DNA from: Thermoproteota archaeon
GTDB lineage: Archaea; Thermoproteota; Thermoprotei_A; Sulfolobales; Ignisphaeraceae
NCBI GenBank assembly: GCA_030550585.1
Contig: JAUQPB010000002.1
Location: 206,001-270,000 of the forward strand
Reading direction: 5' to 3'
DNA: 64,000 nucleotides
The first letter of the stretch is position 1. Each line of letters opens with the position of its first letter. A program made the position numbers and the translations under genes. The notes below the pieces were generated by a model. That model worked only from the letters and a program-made list of their open reading frames with translations. It had not been told where the DNA came from and searched no databases. This document shows positions 27,908-36,851 of this stretch, in pieces.

Positions 27908-27957
27908 ATGATGATGGGCCTAAGCACTGATACTATGATGATAATTGCACGTGCTGA
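27908..27957 (+). ncRNA. C/D box sRNA (2'-O-methylation guide)
   Basis: C box ATGATGA (27908-27914), 12-nt guide, D' box CTGA (27927-27930), 4-nt spacer, C' box ATGATGA (27935-27941), 12-nt guide, D box CTGA (27954-27957). Every box is perfect and both guide spaces are exactly 12 nt, the archaeal optimum. The guides are TGGGCCTAAGCA and TAATTGCACGTG. It sits in the 97-bp gap between two convergent genes, possibly processed from the 3' end of the purA operon transcript. Targets not identified. Confidence 0.9.
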
Positions 27958-27963
27958 TTAGAG

Positions 27964-28848
27964 CTATTTCCTCTCTTCTGTACTGGGCTCTATATGAACT
28001 GTGGCCTCCCAGCCAAGCCTCTCCCTAATCCTCTTTTCTATTTCAGTTGCTATCTCATGAGCCTTGTCCAGACTCATGTTTGGGTCTAATCTTATGTGGA
28101 GAGTTACCTCAGTATGCACGCCATATCTATGCACATGTATGTGATGCAGATCCTTGGCCTGCGGACTTACCTCGCTAACTATCTTTTCAAGCTCCTTAAT
28201 CTCTTCAACCGTCGGTGCCTTTCCAAGTAATTCGCTACCTGATTCGATAACAAGTTTTACTGCAACAGCTATTATCATTATCGAGACTATAATTCCGAGA
28301 ACACCGTCAAGCCACCATAACATCGCACCGAATAATATTGCTACGGCTAGAAGTGCTGATGCTATGGCATCGCTTCTGTGATGCCAGGCATCAGCAATAA
28401 TGGAAGATGCATTATATTTTTTACCTAGCCTTATAGCCCAAATCGCTAAAAGTTCTTTAGCTATAGCCGACGATGCCAGGACTATAACGAGTATCCAGCT
28501 GAAAATGAGGCCTTCTCTTGATAGAAGTTTGTTAAAGCTTCTCTGTATAAAGTCTATACCAACCATTATAAGCATCGCTCCAATAACAGTTGCTGCAATG
28601 GGCTCTGCTCTCCCATGTCCGAATGGATGCTCTTTGTCAGCTGGTTTATATCCTATCCAAAATCCTAGTATAACAACAACTGAGGTTAGAGAGTCTGATA
28701 GTGTGTGGATAGAGTCTGCTATAACAGCTATTGAGTTGAATGTAACACCATAGTAAAACTTTACTATAAAAAGCAGGGTGTTTACAATTATCGAGACTAG
28801 ACCCTCTAAATACCCTGCATATTTTCTCTCATCTCCTTTACTATACAT
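27964..28848 (-). CDS. cation diffusion facilitator (Zn/Fe/Mn efflux)
   Basis: A proton-coupled divalent-metal exporter of 294 residues with six hydrophobic segments and a C-terminal cytoplasmic ferredoxin-like domain of ~90 residues. The transport-site residues are visible: DSIHTLSD in helix 2 (HxxxD) and DAWHHRSD in helix 5 (HxxxD). The C-terminal domain keeps DLHHIHVHRYG, a metal-binding stretch. A TATA-like ATTTAAAAAC just upstream predicts a near-leaderless mRNA from ATG 28848. Confidence 0.92.
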   Translation of the reverse strand: MYSKGDERKYAGYLEGLVSIIVNTLLFIVKFYYGVTFNSIAVIADSIHTLSDSLTSVVVILGFWIGYKPADKEHPFGHGRAEPIAATVIGAMLIMVGIDFIQRSFNKLLSREGLIFSWILVIVLASSAIAKELLAIWAIRLGKKYNASSIIADAWHHRSDAIASALLAVAILFGAMLWWLDGVLGIIVSIMIIAVAVKLVIESGSELLGKAPTVEEIKELEKIVSEVSPQAKDLHHIHVHRYGVHTEVTLHIRLDPNMSLDKAHEIATEIEKRIRERLGWEATVHIEPSTEERK

Positions 28849-28958
28849 GGCTATTCAGCAACATGTTAGAGGATCAATAGGTTTTTAAATAATTACAGGA
28901 TTAGACTAGTCAAAACTATTGGGCTGTTTTTGTAGAGGATACTGTTTTTAGATGTAAG

Positions 28959-28967
28959 CTTATATTT
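28959..28967 (+). promoter_or_regulatory. TATA box for the cysteine desulfurase gene
   Basis: CTTATATTT, which would start transcription near 28989. This lies downstream of the possible start at 28970 and so supports ATG 29006. Confidence 0.5.
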
Positions 28968-29005
28968 CTTTGGAGAAGAATATTCTGATGCTATGGTGTC
29001 TACTT

Positions 29006-30337
29006 ATGCTAAACGTTGATGAGATTAGAAAGGATTTTCCAATACTGAATAGACTGATTCATGAGAGAAAGCTTGTCTACTTCGATAATGCAGCCTCCAC
29101 GTTGAAGCCTGTCCAGGTTATAGATGCAATAGCAAATTTCTATAAGAATCACTATGCAAATGTTCATAGAGGCTTTCACACTCTTAGCCAAGAAGCTAGC
29201 CAAATGTATGAACAGGCGCATGAAACGCTGGCTAGGTTTATAAACGCTTATTCATGGGATGAGATAATATTTGTAAATAACACTACAGAAGGTCTAAACC
29301 TAGTCGCATATTCTTGGGGGCTTCACAATATCAGCGAAGGGGATGAAATAGTTCTAACTGTTATGGATCACCACAGCTCCATGTTGCCATGGAGACACAT
29401 AGCCAAGATGAGAAATGCAAAGGTAAAGTATGTGAACGTTACGCCTGATGGCTACCTAGACTACAGCCACCTAGATGAGATAATTACTGAGAAGACAAAG
29501 GTCGTTGCATTTCCCATTGCAAGCAACGTTCTTGGGACGATAAACGATGTTAGCAGAATAGTTAAGAGGGCTAAAGAGGTTGGGGCACTCGTGGTTGCCG
29601 ATGGTGCTCAAAGCGTTCCACATATTCCAACAAATGTTAGAGAGCTTGGAGTAGACTTCCTGGCATTTAGTGGCCATAAGATGCTTGGCCCCACAGGTAG
29701 CGGGGTTCTGTGGGGCAGGAAAGATTTGCTCCAAGAGCTAAAACCGTTCAAGGTTGGTGGAGACACTATAAGAGATGTGACATTAGATGACGTTGTATGG
29801 CTTGACCCGCCGTGGAGATTCGAAGCAGGTACACCAAATATAGAAGCGGCGATAGGGCTTGCAACAGCGGCTGAATATCTAATGAGAATTGGTATGGAGA
29901 ATGTTAGGAGACATGAGATCGAACTAGTTGAACACACACTAAAGTTGTTTTCTGAGACTTTTGGAGATGAGATAAGGTATTATGGCCCTAGAAACCCACA
30001 GCATAAAACAAGTGTTGTGGCATTCAATGTTAGGAATCTTCATTTCCACATAGTTGCGCAAGCACTAGACTACTTTGGTATTGCTGTTAGGTCGGGTATG
30101 CACTGTGCCCACCCACTTCACTATGCTCTTAGAATAAGTCATGAGGATCCCCCGCCAACATCAATACCTAGTAGTGTTGATGAGAGGCTCAAGAGATTTG
30201 GTAGCGTGAGGGCAAGTTTCTACATATACAACACTAAGGAGGAGGTAGAATACTTCGTAGGAACGCTGTCAATGATAATATCGTTGAGAGAGCAGCTGAA
30301 GACAAAGCCTGTAGAGGCTGTTTGTACAGGAACGTAA
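29006..30337 (+). CDS. cysteine desulfurase, SufS/CsdA type
   Basis: A class V aminotransferase-fold PLP enzyme that takes sulfur from cysteine for Fe-S cluster and thio-cofactor assembly. Visible: DNAASTLKP near the start, TMDHHSSMLPW-like VMDHHSSMLPW, the PLP lysine in SGHKMLGPTGSG, and the catalytic Cys in RSGMHCAHPL. The longer frame from 28970 is excluded by the TATA box; GGTG at 28996 precedes ATG 29006. No sufBCD gene is adjacent. The MobA-like and FdhD proteins in this window may need its sulfur. Confidence 0.93.
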   Translation: MLNVDEIRKDFPILNRLIHERKLVYFDNAASTLKPVQVIDAIANFYKNHYANVHRGFHTLSQEASQMYEQAHETLARFINAYSWDEIIFVNNTTEGLNLVAYSWGLHNISEGDEIVLTVMDHHSSMLPWRHIAKMRNAKVKYVNVTPDGYLDYSHLDEIITEKTKVVAFPIASNVLGTINDVSRIVKRAKEVGALVVADGAQSVPHIPTNVRELGVDFLAFSGHKMLGPTGSGVLWGRKDLLQELKPFKVGGDTIRDVTLDDVVWLDPPWRFEAGTPNIEAAIGLATAAEYLMRIGMENVRRHEIELVEHTLKLFSETFGDEIRYYGPRNPQHKTSVVAFNVRNLHFHIVAQALDYFGIAVRSGMHCAHPLHYALRISHEDPPPTSIPSSVDERLKRFGSVRASFYIYNTKEEVEYFVGTLSMIISLREQLKTKPVEAVCTGT

Positions 30338-30341
30338 AGGG

Positions 30342-31052
30342 TTATATCCTGTTTTTCCTAAGAACCTCCACCCTATCGGGATACCCAACAATAACCTCGT
30401 CAGCCATATCCACAAATAGGCCTGTTTCAACAACTCCTGGAATGCTCTTTAGAGTTTGTGCGAGCTCTCTAGCATTGAATTCTTGAGAAGGTCTAACATC
30501 GATTATAACACCTCTTGTATCTGAAATGACATAGCCGTACTTCCCACTTTTCGCAAATCTTATCGTTGCTTCAAAACCCATCTCCCTAAGTCTCTTATAG
30601 ACAATGTTGAGGGCCTCGGGCAGAACCTCTACTGGTATTGCATGCTTTTCTCCAAGTCTATTCACAAGCTTTGTATAATCAACCATGTAGATTCTGTAGT
30701 TGGATGCATATGCAATTATCTTCTCTAGTGTTGATGCCCCTCCACCACCTTTAATCATATTCAATTCTCTGTCAACCTCATCAGCTCCATCAATATAGAC
30801 GTCAACCCCGTCAACAGTACTTAGTTGCATAACATTAAAGCCGCTTTCTGCAAGCCTTTGTGCTGTGTAGAGAGAGGCACATACAAACTTTGCATCTACA
30901 AGCTCTCGCCTCTTCACTAAAAGATCTAGAAATATGTCTACAGTAGACCCAGTTCCAACACCCAGTATCCTAGGCCTCAAATTTAATATCCTCTTCACGG
31001 CCTCTTCAGCCGCTTTATACTTGGCAACATCAATAGAGCTGGTCATGGGCAT
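30342..31052 (-). CDS. rpiA: ribose-5-phosphate isomerase A
   Basis: Interconverts ribose 5-phosphate and ribulose 5-phosphate for nucleotide synthesis. All three family motifs are present: GVGTGSTVDIF, YIDGADEVD and KGGGGASTLEKI. At 236 residues it has normal length. It overlaps the MobA-like gene by 23 bp, with ATG 31052 or 31046 as start; either way translation is probably coupled. Confidence 0.95.
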   Translation of the reverse strand: MPMTSSIDVAKYKAAEEAVKRILNLRPRILGVGTGSTVDIFLDLLVKRRELVDAKFVCASLYTAQRLAESGFNVMQLSTVDGVDVYIDGADEVDRELNMIKGGGGASTLEKIIAYASNYRIYMVDYTKLVNRLGEKHAIPVEVLPEALNIVYKRLREMGFEATIRFAKSGKYGYVISDTRGVIIDVRPSQEFNARELAQTLKSIPGVVETGLFVDMADEVIVGYPDRVEVLRKNRI

Positions 31053-31656
31053 CGCCTAACAGTATATAAAATTGTTTTAGATCTTTAGGTGTATTCAAAT
31101 TGAACAGCTCTTTAGAGGGATCCATAAAAATTTTGTTGACGTCTATATATAGGATGTTTGCCAATCGACTAGAATTATCTAAGCATTTGGCTATGCTAAG
31201 CTCATCTCTATGGAAACACTGTTCCAATAAACCCAAAAGACTGTTTCTGTAAATAGCGAAAAGAGGTTCCTTATATCCTGTTGACCCCCATTTTGGTATA
31301 CACGCATCTACATCATCTGGACACATAGAGACCATTCTTTCAATGCTACTCACATCAACCAAAGGCATGTCACATCCAACAATAAAGACATTGCTAAACA
31401 TATTAAGAGCTTGGTACACAGCTGGTAGAGGCCCTGCCAAATAATTGTCGATTATAACCTTCAATCCTAGGCTGTGGACCTCTTCAGCATCATTCATTGA
31501 GACAATAGCATATGCATCCACAAAAAATCTTGTTTTCAAAACCTTGCTATATATGTAAAGGATCATGGGTTTGCCAAGAATTGGATAAAGACATTTGTTA
31601 ATGCCAAACCCAAACCGCGATGATTTTCCACCTGCAAGAACAGCTGCAACCAACAA
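31030..31656 (-). CDS. MobA-like nucleotidyltransferase
   Basis: An NTP-transferase-fold protein of 208 residues. AVLAGGKSSRFGFGINK is the nucleotide-binding loop with its Lys. DNYLAGPLPAVYQAL and FIVGCDMPLVD are as in MobA, which attaches GMP to molybdopterin. Start TTG 31656. MobA or a related NTP transferase (for example MocA or a sugar-phosphate type) cannot be separated with certainty; FdhD elsewhere in the window favours MobA. Confidence 0.8.
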   Translation of the reverse strand: MLVAAVLAGGKSSRFGFGINKCLYPILGKPMILYIYSKVLKTRFFVDAYAIVSMNDAEEVHSLGLKVIIDNYLAGPLPAVYQALNMFSNVFIVGCDMPLVDVSSIERMVSMCPDDVDACIPKWGSTGYKEPLFAIYRNSLLGLLEQCFHRDELSIAKCLDNSSRLANILYIDVNKIFMDPSKELFNLNTPKDLKQFYILLGDAHDQLY

Positions 31657-31661
31657 CTTGT

Positions 31662-31970
31662 TTACACTACTCCATGTTTTTCGAAACCCCTTTGGAGATC
31701 ATTTCTAATACTTCTATATATAATGTGTCCAAAGATCATCACTATAAGTGCAAGAATTAGTGCTACTATAATTAGCAGAACAGCTTGCGATCCCACACCA
31801 AAACATATTGGTATAAAGAATAGTAGAATGCAACCACCTCCACCAATCTCGACACCACCCATACCTGTAGCAGGGTTCAGGAGATAGATGATTAATGGAA
31901 GGAGAGCGGCAATGAACAGTAGGATAAACCCCGCTATAATTAAGATTATTCCAGCTTTATACAAATCCAT
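31662..31970 (-). CDS. DUF131-family membrane protein
   Basis: About three membrane helices; the central GGVEIGGGGCILLFFIPICF is a variant of the DUF131 motif (GGG-V--GPIP--FG). ATG 31970 is preceded by GAGGTGG; the TTG 31994 start would overlap the upstream gene. It follows its paralogue 10 bp downstream, so the pair may form one membrane complex. Function unknown in the family. Confidence 0.7.
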   Translation of the reverse strand: MDLYKAGIILIIAGFILLFIAALLPLIIYLLNPATGMGGVEIGGGGCILLFFIPICFGVGSQAVLLIIVALILALIVMIFGHIIYRSIRNDLQRGFEKHGVV

Positions 31971-31980
31971 AGCCCCACCT

Positions 31981-32262
31981 CTAACTAGGTGCAAGAAGCC
32001 GGTTTAAGACTATAAAAGTAATGGCAACAACTATCGTTAGTACAATGGCTAGTATCACAAGGATTTTAGAAACCTCTTTGTTTGTCCCAAAAACAAAGGG
32101 TATTGGCCCAATAATGACGACAGCCCCACCTTCAACCCTCTTTTCTTCTTCTCTATACCCCTTTAAAGATTCTATGAAAATGAGTAGAAAGCCAAAGAGA
32201 ACTAGCGCCAATGCTGTAGTGAGCAACACCATAAATACTGTGAGTATAGCGTCCATATCCAA
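31981..32262 (-). CDS. DUF131-family membrane protein
   Basis: A helix at each end with the clear family motif VEGGAVVIIGPIPFVFGTNK between them (about residues 41-60). It is the first gene of a leftward run with the second DUF131 protein, mobA-like and rpiA. DUF131 is almost exclusively archaeal and has no known function. Confidence 0.8.
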   Translation of the reverse strand: MDMDAILTVFMVLLTTALALVLFGFLLIFIESLKGYREEEKRVEGGAVVIIGPIPFVFGTNKEVSKILVILAIVLTIVVAITFIVLNRLLAPS

Positions 32263-32314
32263 AGCCCAGCATCATAAGACATTGTTGCCAGACTTAAAAC
32301 ATTTTCTGTTATGC

Positions 32315-32860
32315 CTAGCATTCACCGCTTTTAGAGCAGTTCAGGTATAGAAGGATTGCAGCTAGAGACTTTAAATCGGCTATGCCATTGCCGTTCAAAC
32401 TATTCAAATATTCTTGGGGAGTCATATAAACAACATTTATTATCTCCCCAGCCTCTGGCTGAGCACCAACAAATCTAAGCTTCTTAGCAACAAAAATTGT
32501 TTGAATCTCGTCGCTGTAGCCTGGAGATACAAAAGCTTTTGCAAGGGGTATGAGTTCCTCGGCTACGAACCCAGTCTCTTCTCTAAGCTCCCTCAAAGCA
32601 GCGTCTTTCAAATCTTCATTATTTTCAACTCTCCCAGCAGGAACTTCCAAAACCCAGGAGTTGACCGAGGCTCTCCACTGTTTGACAAAAACAATTCTGC
32701 CATCATCAAGAACAGGCACTATGACCACAGCTCTGCCAAACCTCACAAGATCTTTCTCAATAACGCTGTTCCTCCACTTGACAATCCTCCTATACAGAGC
32801 CACCCTCCTACCTTTGCACACAAACTCGTCGCGAAGTATAGTGGGCTCCTCGTCAAACAT
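32315..32860 (-). CDS. NUDIX hydrolase, ADP-ribose pyrophosphatase type
   Basis: The NUDIX box is perfect: G76, E82 and RELREETGF at 90-98 (GX5EX7REUXEEXGU). Upstream, VKQWRASVNSWVLEVPAGRV is typical of ADP-ribose pyrophosphatases, and EGxxPG-like SPGYSDEIQTIF follows. I moved the start to ATG 32860 because a TATA box lies near 32910 and GGGGCTG precedes the ATG. Longer frames begin upstream of transcription. 181 residues. It cleaves ADP-ribose or a related nucleotide, probably for housecleaning. Confidence 0.88.
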   Translation of the reverse strand: MFDEEPTILRDEFVCKGRRVALYRRIVKWRNSVIEKDLVRFGRAVVIVPVLDDGRIVFVKQWRASVNSWVLEVPAGRVENNEDLKDAALRELREETGFVAEELIPLAKAFVSPGYSDEIQTIFVAKKLRFVGAQPEAGEIINVVYMTPQEYLNSLNGNGIADLKSLAAILLYLNCSKSGEC

Positions 32861-32906
32861 TTTTACAGCCCCAATGAATTCTAATGCAATGAGAGTGCAA
32901 TTAATG

Positions 32907-32914
32907 TATAAAAG
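32907..32914 (+). promoter_or_regulatory. TATA box of a C/D sRNA gene (and perhaps the divergent NUDIX gene)
   Basis: TATAAAAG, a near-ideal archaeal TATA box, about 26 bp before a start at ~32936, three bases upstream of the C box. Its reverse complement may serve the NUDIX gene. Confidence 0.6.
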
Positions 32915-32935
32915 ATGTTTTGACCAATAAAAACT

Positions 32936-32990
32936 TTGATGATGAAAACCGGTTTCAGTTGATTGATGAGATGGAGTTACCCATCTGAAT
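32936..32990 (+). ncRNA. C/D box sRNA with its own promoter, D' degenerate
   Basis: C box ATGATGA at 32939-32945, C' box TTGATGA at 32963-32969, 15-nt guide GATGGAGTTACCCAT, and D box CTGA at 32985-32988. The D' box is not a clean CTGA (CAGT at 32956-32959 is the best fit, leaving AAACCGGTTT as first guide). The TATA box sits at the right distance, so this is probably transcribed alone. Targets not identified. Confidence 0.7.
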
Positions 32991-33051
32991 AAAAGCAACG
33001 AAGCAATTTCTAAAGAGATTAAATGTAATAAGAGCTGTAATGTTGTATAAG

Positions 33052-33059
33052 TTTATAAC
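33052..33059 (+). promoter_or_regulatory. TATA box of the TIM-barrel isomerase gene
   Basis: TTTATAAC, which predicts a start near 33081, 12 bases before ATG 33093 with GGTG in the leader. Confidence 0.5.
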
Positions 33060-33092
33060 TCTCCCACAACAATAGTTTTTGGTGTGGTAGAA

Positions 33093-33998
33093 ATGGCGAG
33101 AATAGTACTCGGCTCAAATCTAAGCTGGGCTGTGAAAAGATGGCCAATGCCAGAGGATTGGAGCGAAATCGTGGCGAAGCTTGATATAAAATATGTGCAG
33201 TTTTCATTTGATCTCCTAGACCCGCGCTCTACACAAGATGCTGTAGACCATATGGCGGGGCTCATACTAGATGCTGTCAAGAGATATGGCATAGTTATAC
33301 ACTCGACATTCACAGGGCTCGCAGCATACTCATTCAACCTTCTATCACATCCAGACCCTGTTATGAGGATGGATGCCCTCGACTGGTATATGAAGGCAGT
33401 TGACTTTACAGCGAAGATAGGTGTAAAGGCTACGGGAGGGCACATAGCAGCGAAAAGTGTTAAGGACTACAACAACCCAGGCAGAAGAGCATACATAGAC
33501 TCAGCTCTCTATGATGCTGTAAAGGCTCTGAGAAGATATGCTCAGGCAAAGGGTTTGGAAATGATTCTCTGGGAGCCAATGCCAGTCCCAAGGGAGACTC
33601 CGTGGACAATGACCGAAACAGAAGAGGTTTTGAAGAAAGCCAACGAGGGCCCGGGAGCAGCTGTCAAGCTCAATATTGATGTCGGCCACCAATGTACTTT
33701 GCAAGGCGCAGAGGCAAGTCCATATGAATGGCTAAAAAGATTTGCACCACAGTCTCCGAGTATACACATACAGCAAACCGATGGAAAAGCCGATAGACAC
33801 TGGCCATTCACAGAAGAATACAACAAAATCGGAATTATAAAACCAGATAAATTGGTTGAGGCAATAGATCAGTCAGGAGCTAAAGAAGTATACCTCCTCC
33901 TAGAATATATACCACCATTCGAAGCGCCAGACGATGAAGTTCTAAAGAATCTGGAGACATCAATCAAATACTTAAAACAGTTCATACCAACGGCATAG
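33093..33998 (+). CDS. sugar isomerase/epimerase, xylose-isomerase-like TIM barrel
   Basis: An AP-endonuclease-2-fold isomerase of about 301 residues. Metal-site motifs in order: GGHIAAKS, ILWEPMPVPRET (Glu ligand), KLNIDVGHQC (Asp, His) and IHIQQTDGKADRHWPF (His and Asp), then LLLEYIPPFE. This matches sugar-phosphate isomerases such as those acting on erythrulose phosphate or tagatose. It has its own promoter and stands upstream of the GH3 glucosidase. The substrate is not known. A second, distinct barrel is at 41694. Confidence 0.85.
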   Translation: MARIVLGSNLSWAVKRWPMPEDWSEIVAKLDIKYVQFSFDLLDPRSTQDAVDHMAGLILDAVKRYGIVIHSTFTGLAAYSFNLLSHPDPVMRMDALDWYMKAVDFTAKIGVKATGGHIAAKSVKDYNNPGRRAYIDSALYDAVKALRRYAQAKGLEMILWEPMPVPRETPWTMTETEEVLKKANEGPGAAVKLNIDVGHQCTLQGAEASPYEWLKRFAPQSPSIHIQQTDGKADRHWPFTEEYNKIGIIKPDKLVEAIDQSGAKEVYLLLEYIPPFEAPDDEVLKNLETSIKYLKQFIPTA

Positions 33999-34276
33999 AA
34001 ATGAAAGCAAACTTCACACATTTTTTATTCTAAATCAAAAATATTGAAAAGAGCTTTCATATCCATTCATCGCTGATTATCCGAATACATTATATTACTC
34101 TACAAAAATGGTTTTATTACTATTTCAGCTTTGTTTGTATTCTAGGTCAAGTCTTTTCTGGTTTTGTTTGTAGTATAGAAATAGAAGTGGATGATGCATT
34201 AACCTAGGTTTCGAATGTACTGAATCTCATCAAAGTTTAAATTTAGTAATCTTTTAATACTGCTATCGTGTTATAT

Positions 34277-36568
34277 ATGAGTTCAAAAATTGTAGCTGAA
34301 ATTGAGAAGAGAGTAGATGAAATATTGAGAAAAATGTCTGTAGAAGAGAAGGTTGCTCAAATCCAGTCTATACCTGTCGACAAATTGGTGAGCGGTAGAG
34401 AATTTTCAGAGGAGAAGGCCAGCCAATATCTGAAATATGGCATTGGCCAGATTACAAGGGTTTGTGGCTCGCCTATAAGTTTTACACCTAGGGAGGCAGC
34501 AAAAATTGTGAACAGTATTCAGAGGTTTCTTGTCGAAAAGACCAGGCTTGGCATACCTGCCATAGTTCACGAAGAGTGTCTAGCAGGTTTGCTGGCACCC
34601 GGTGCTACTGTATTTCCACAGGCAATTGCATTGGCCTCTACATGGGATCCAGACCTTGTTTACAGAGTTGCCTCGGCTATCAGACAGCAGGTTGTCTCTG
34701 TCGGGTCTAGACACTGTCTATCCCCTGTTTTAGATCTCTGTAGAGACCCTCGCTGGGGGAGATGTGAAGAGACGTATGGTGAAGATCCATACCTTGTCTC
34801 AGCCATTGGCTTGGCATACATTAGAGGGCTTCAAGGAGACGACATATCAAAGGGGGTCATAGCTACTGTAAAGCATTTTGCAGGCCATGGATTTCCAGAG
34901 GGAGGTAGAAATACTGGTGTTGTTCACATAGGTTTGAGAGAATTTTTAGAGGATCATCTAAAAACATTTGAGGTTGGTATAAGAGTTGGCGGAGCATTAG
35001 CGGTTATGCCAGCTTACCACGAGATAGATGGCATTCCATGCCATGCAAACAAATGGCTCCTAACAGATGTCCTGAGATACCAGTGGGGGTTCAAGGGCAT
35101 TGTCGTATCTGATTATGATGCTGTTAACCAGCTCCATACAATCCATAGAATTGCGAGAAACTGTGTCGAAGCTGTTAAAATAGCTTTGGAGGCTGGTGTC
35201 GACATTATCTTTCCTGATATTCTATGCTTCGACGATGTTGTCAAAGCGGTTAAGGAGGGGATTATATCAGAGTCTCTCCTCGATAGAGCAGTTAAACGAG
35301 TTTTGACTGTCAAAGCTCTTCTAGGGCTGTTAGACAACCCATTTGTTGATGAATCTAAGGTTCCTGAAACCTTTGACAACCCGGAACACAGAAAACTAGC
35401 TTTAGAGGTTGCTAGAGAATCTATAGTTCTCCTCAAAAACGATGGTATTTTGCCACTACCAAAGAATCTAAGAGCCATAGCCGTTATAGGACCCAACGCA
35501 AACGAGCCTAGAAACATGCTGGGGGACTACCACTATGACGCCCATCTAGCAAGAAGCACAACATCTGTAAAGGTTGTAACAGTTTTGGAGGGGATAAGGA
35601 ACAAGGTCTCGAAGGATACAAAGGTTTTGTATGCCAAGGGCTGCGACATTGCCTCAGAGGATAGAAGCGGATTTGAGGAGGCATTGAAGGTCGCTAGAGA
35701 AGCAGATGTTGTAGTAGCTGTAATGGGCGAGAAAAGCGGTTTGGATCCCGCATGGTTTGGGCTAAACCGGAGGGAGCTGCAACACACCAGTGGTGAGGGT
35801 GTTGACAGAACTCATCTAGGGCTTCCAGGAGTTCAGGAGGAGTTGATAAGGGAGCTGCACAAAACTGGCAAACCAATAGTTCTCGTGCTTATAAATGGCA
35901 GACCACTAGCAATAACAAATATTCTCCCATACGTTAATGCTGTTGTAGAGGCCTGGCTACCGGGCGAGGAAGGGGGCAACGCAATCGCAGATATACTCTT
36001 CGGCGATGCCGAGCCAGGTGGGAGGCTCCCAGTATCGATACCGAAATCAGTTGGACAGGTACCGGTATACTACTCTAGAAAGCCATCGTCATTTAGAGAC
36101 TATATAGACATGGATTCAAAGCCTCTATTCCCATTCGGATTTGGTCTCAGCTACACGCAATTCAGATACAGCAATCTCATCATCAAGACGCCGGAGGTTA
36201 AACCATTTGGTGTTGTAGAGATCGAGGTTACTGTAGAGAACATTGGGAATAGACCAGGCAAAGAAGTTGTCCAGCTATACATATCAAAAGAGTTCTCCTC
36301 TGTAACAAGACCTGTTAAAGAGTTGAAGGGATTCAAAAAGATATATCTAATGCCTGGGCAATCAAAGAGGATAGTCTTTAGAATACCGACAGAGGTTCTA
36401 GCATTTTACGACAGCGACATGCATCTTGTCATAGAGCCTGGAGAATACAAGGTGATGATCGGCAGAAACAGTGAGGATATACAGCTAGAAGGGAGATTCA
36501 AAATAGTGGGCGAGAAGCAAATCGTTTACTACCGCCAACACTACTTCAGCGAGGCACTAGAATCATAG
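34277..36568 (+). CDS. glycoside hydrolase family 3 (beta-glucosidase/beta-xylosidase)
   Basis: A 763-residue retaining beta-glycosidase without a signal peptide, so intracellular. The nucleophile is D279 in IVVSDYDAV. TVKHFAGHGFPEGGRN, DPRWGRCEETYGEDP and the second-domain ARESIVLLKNDGILPLP are in order. A C-terminal fibronectin III-like domain (from about residue 650) closes with VQLYISKEF and RPVKELKGF. Start at ATG 34277: a TATA-like GTTTAAAT at 34235-34242 gives a ~12-base leader. GTG 34268 is an alternative. It cleaves imported beta-glucosides or xylosides. Confidence 0.93.
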   Translation: MSSKIVAEIEKRVDEILRKMSVEEKVAQIQSIPVDKLVSGREFSEEKASQYLKYGIGQITRVCGSPISFTPREAAKIVNSIQRFLVEKTRLGIPAIVHEECLAGLLAPGATVFPQAIALASTWDPDLVYRVASAIRQQVVSVGSRHCLSPVLDLCRDPRWGRCEETYGEDPYLVSAIGLAYIRGLQGDDISKGVIATVKHFAGHGFPEGGRNTGVVHIGLREFLEDHLKTFEVGIRVGGALAVMPAYHEIDGIPCHANKWLLTDVLRYQWGFKGIVVSDYDAVNQLHTIHRIARNCVEAVKIALEAGVDIIFPDILCFDDVVKAVKEGIISESLLDRAVKRVLTVKALLGLLDNPFVDESKVPETFDNPEHRKLALEVARESIVLLKNDGILPLPKNLRAIAVIGPNANEPRNMLGDYHYDAHLARSTTSVKVVTVLEGIRNKVSKDTKVLYAKGCDIASEDRSGFEEALKVAREADVVVAVMGEKSGLDPAWFGLNRRELQHTSGEGVDRTHLGLPGVQEELIRELHKTGKPIVLVLINGRPLAITNILPYVNAVVEAWLPGEEGGNAIADILFGDAEPGGRLPVSIPKSVGQVPVYYSRKPSSFRDYIDMDSKPLFPFGFGLSYTQFRYSNLIIKTPEVKPFGVVEIEVTVENIGNRPGKEVVQLYISKEFSSVTRPVKELKGFKKIYLMPGQSKRIVFRIPTEVLAFYDSDMHLVIEPGEYKVMIGRNSEDIQLEGRFKIVGEKQIVYYRQHYFSEALES

Positions 36569-36851
36569 AAAATCCCACCACTTTTTATCAACTGCAGACA
36601 GATGCTTAGACGCTATTGCTACACGCCTCAAAAACCGGGGTCTGCTAGCAGAGTTTCTGCAAAAGGGGTATACATACCTCACTTGCAGCTTATGCACCAT
36701 CTACACCACCACACGCCAAGCCCTTTCACCATCTGTATATGGGGCTTCTGTGCTGTGGTGCTAGTCGAACTGAACACCCCATCAGATGCGCATCGGGTCT
36801 AAGGTATTTGGGTTATTAAATGTAATGCTCATGATTTAAAAAATAGAAGAT

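Noticed and set aside
34190-34240. GGATGATGC ... CTGA as a C/D box sRNA
   Set aside because: The C box is imperfect, the spacing is ~23 nt, and there is no C'/D' pair.
36602-36802. 66-codon plus-strand frame between GH3 and the SDR
   Set aside because: His/Pro/Ser-rich, no promoter or ribosome site, no coding character; the 283-bp gap shows nothing else.
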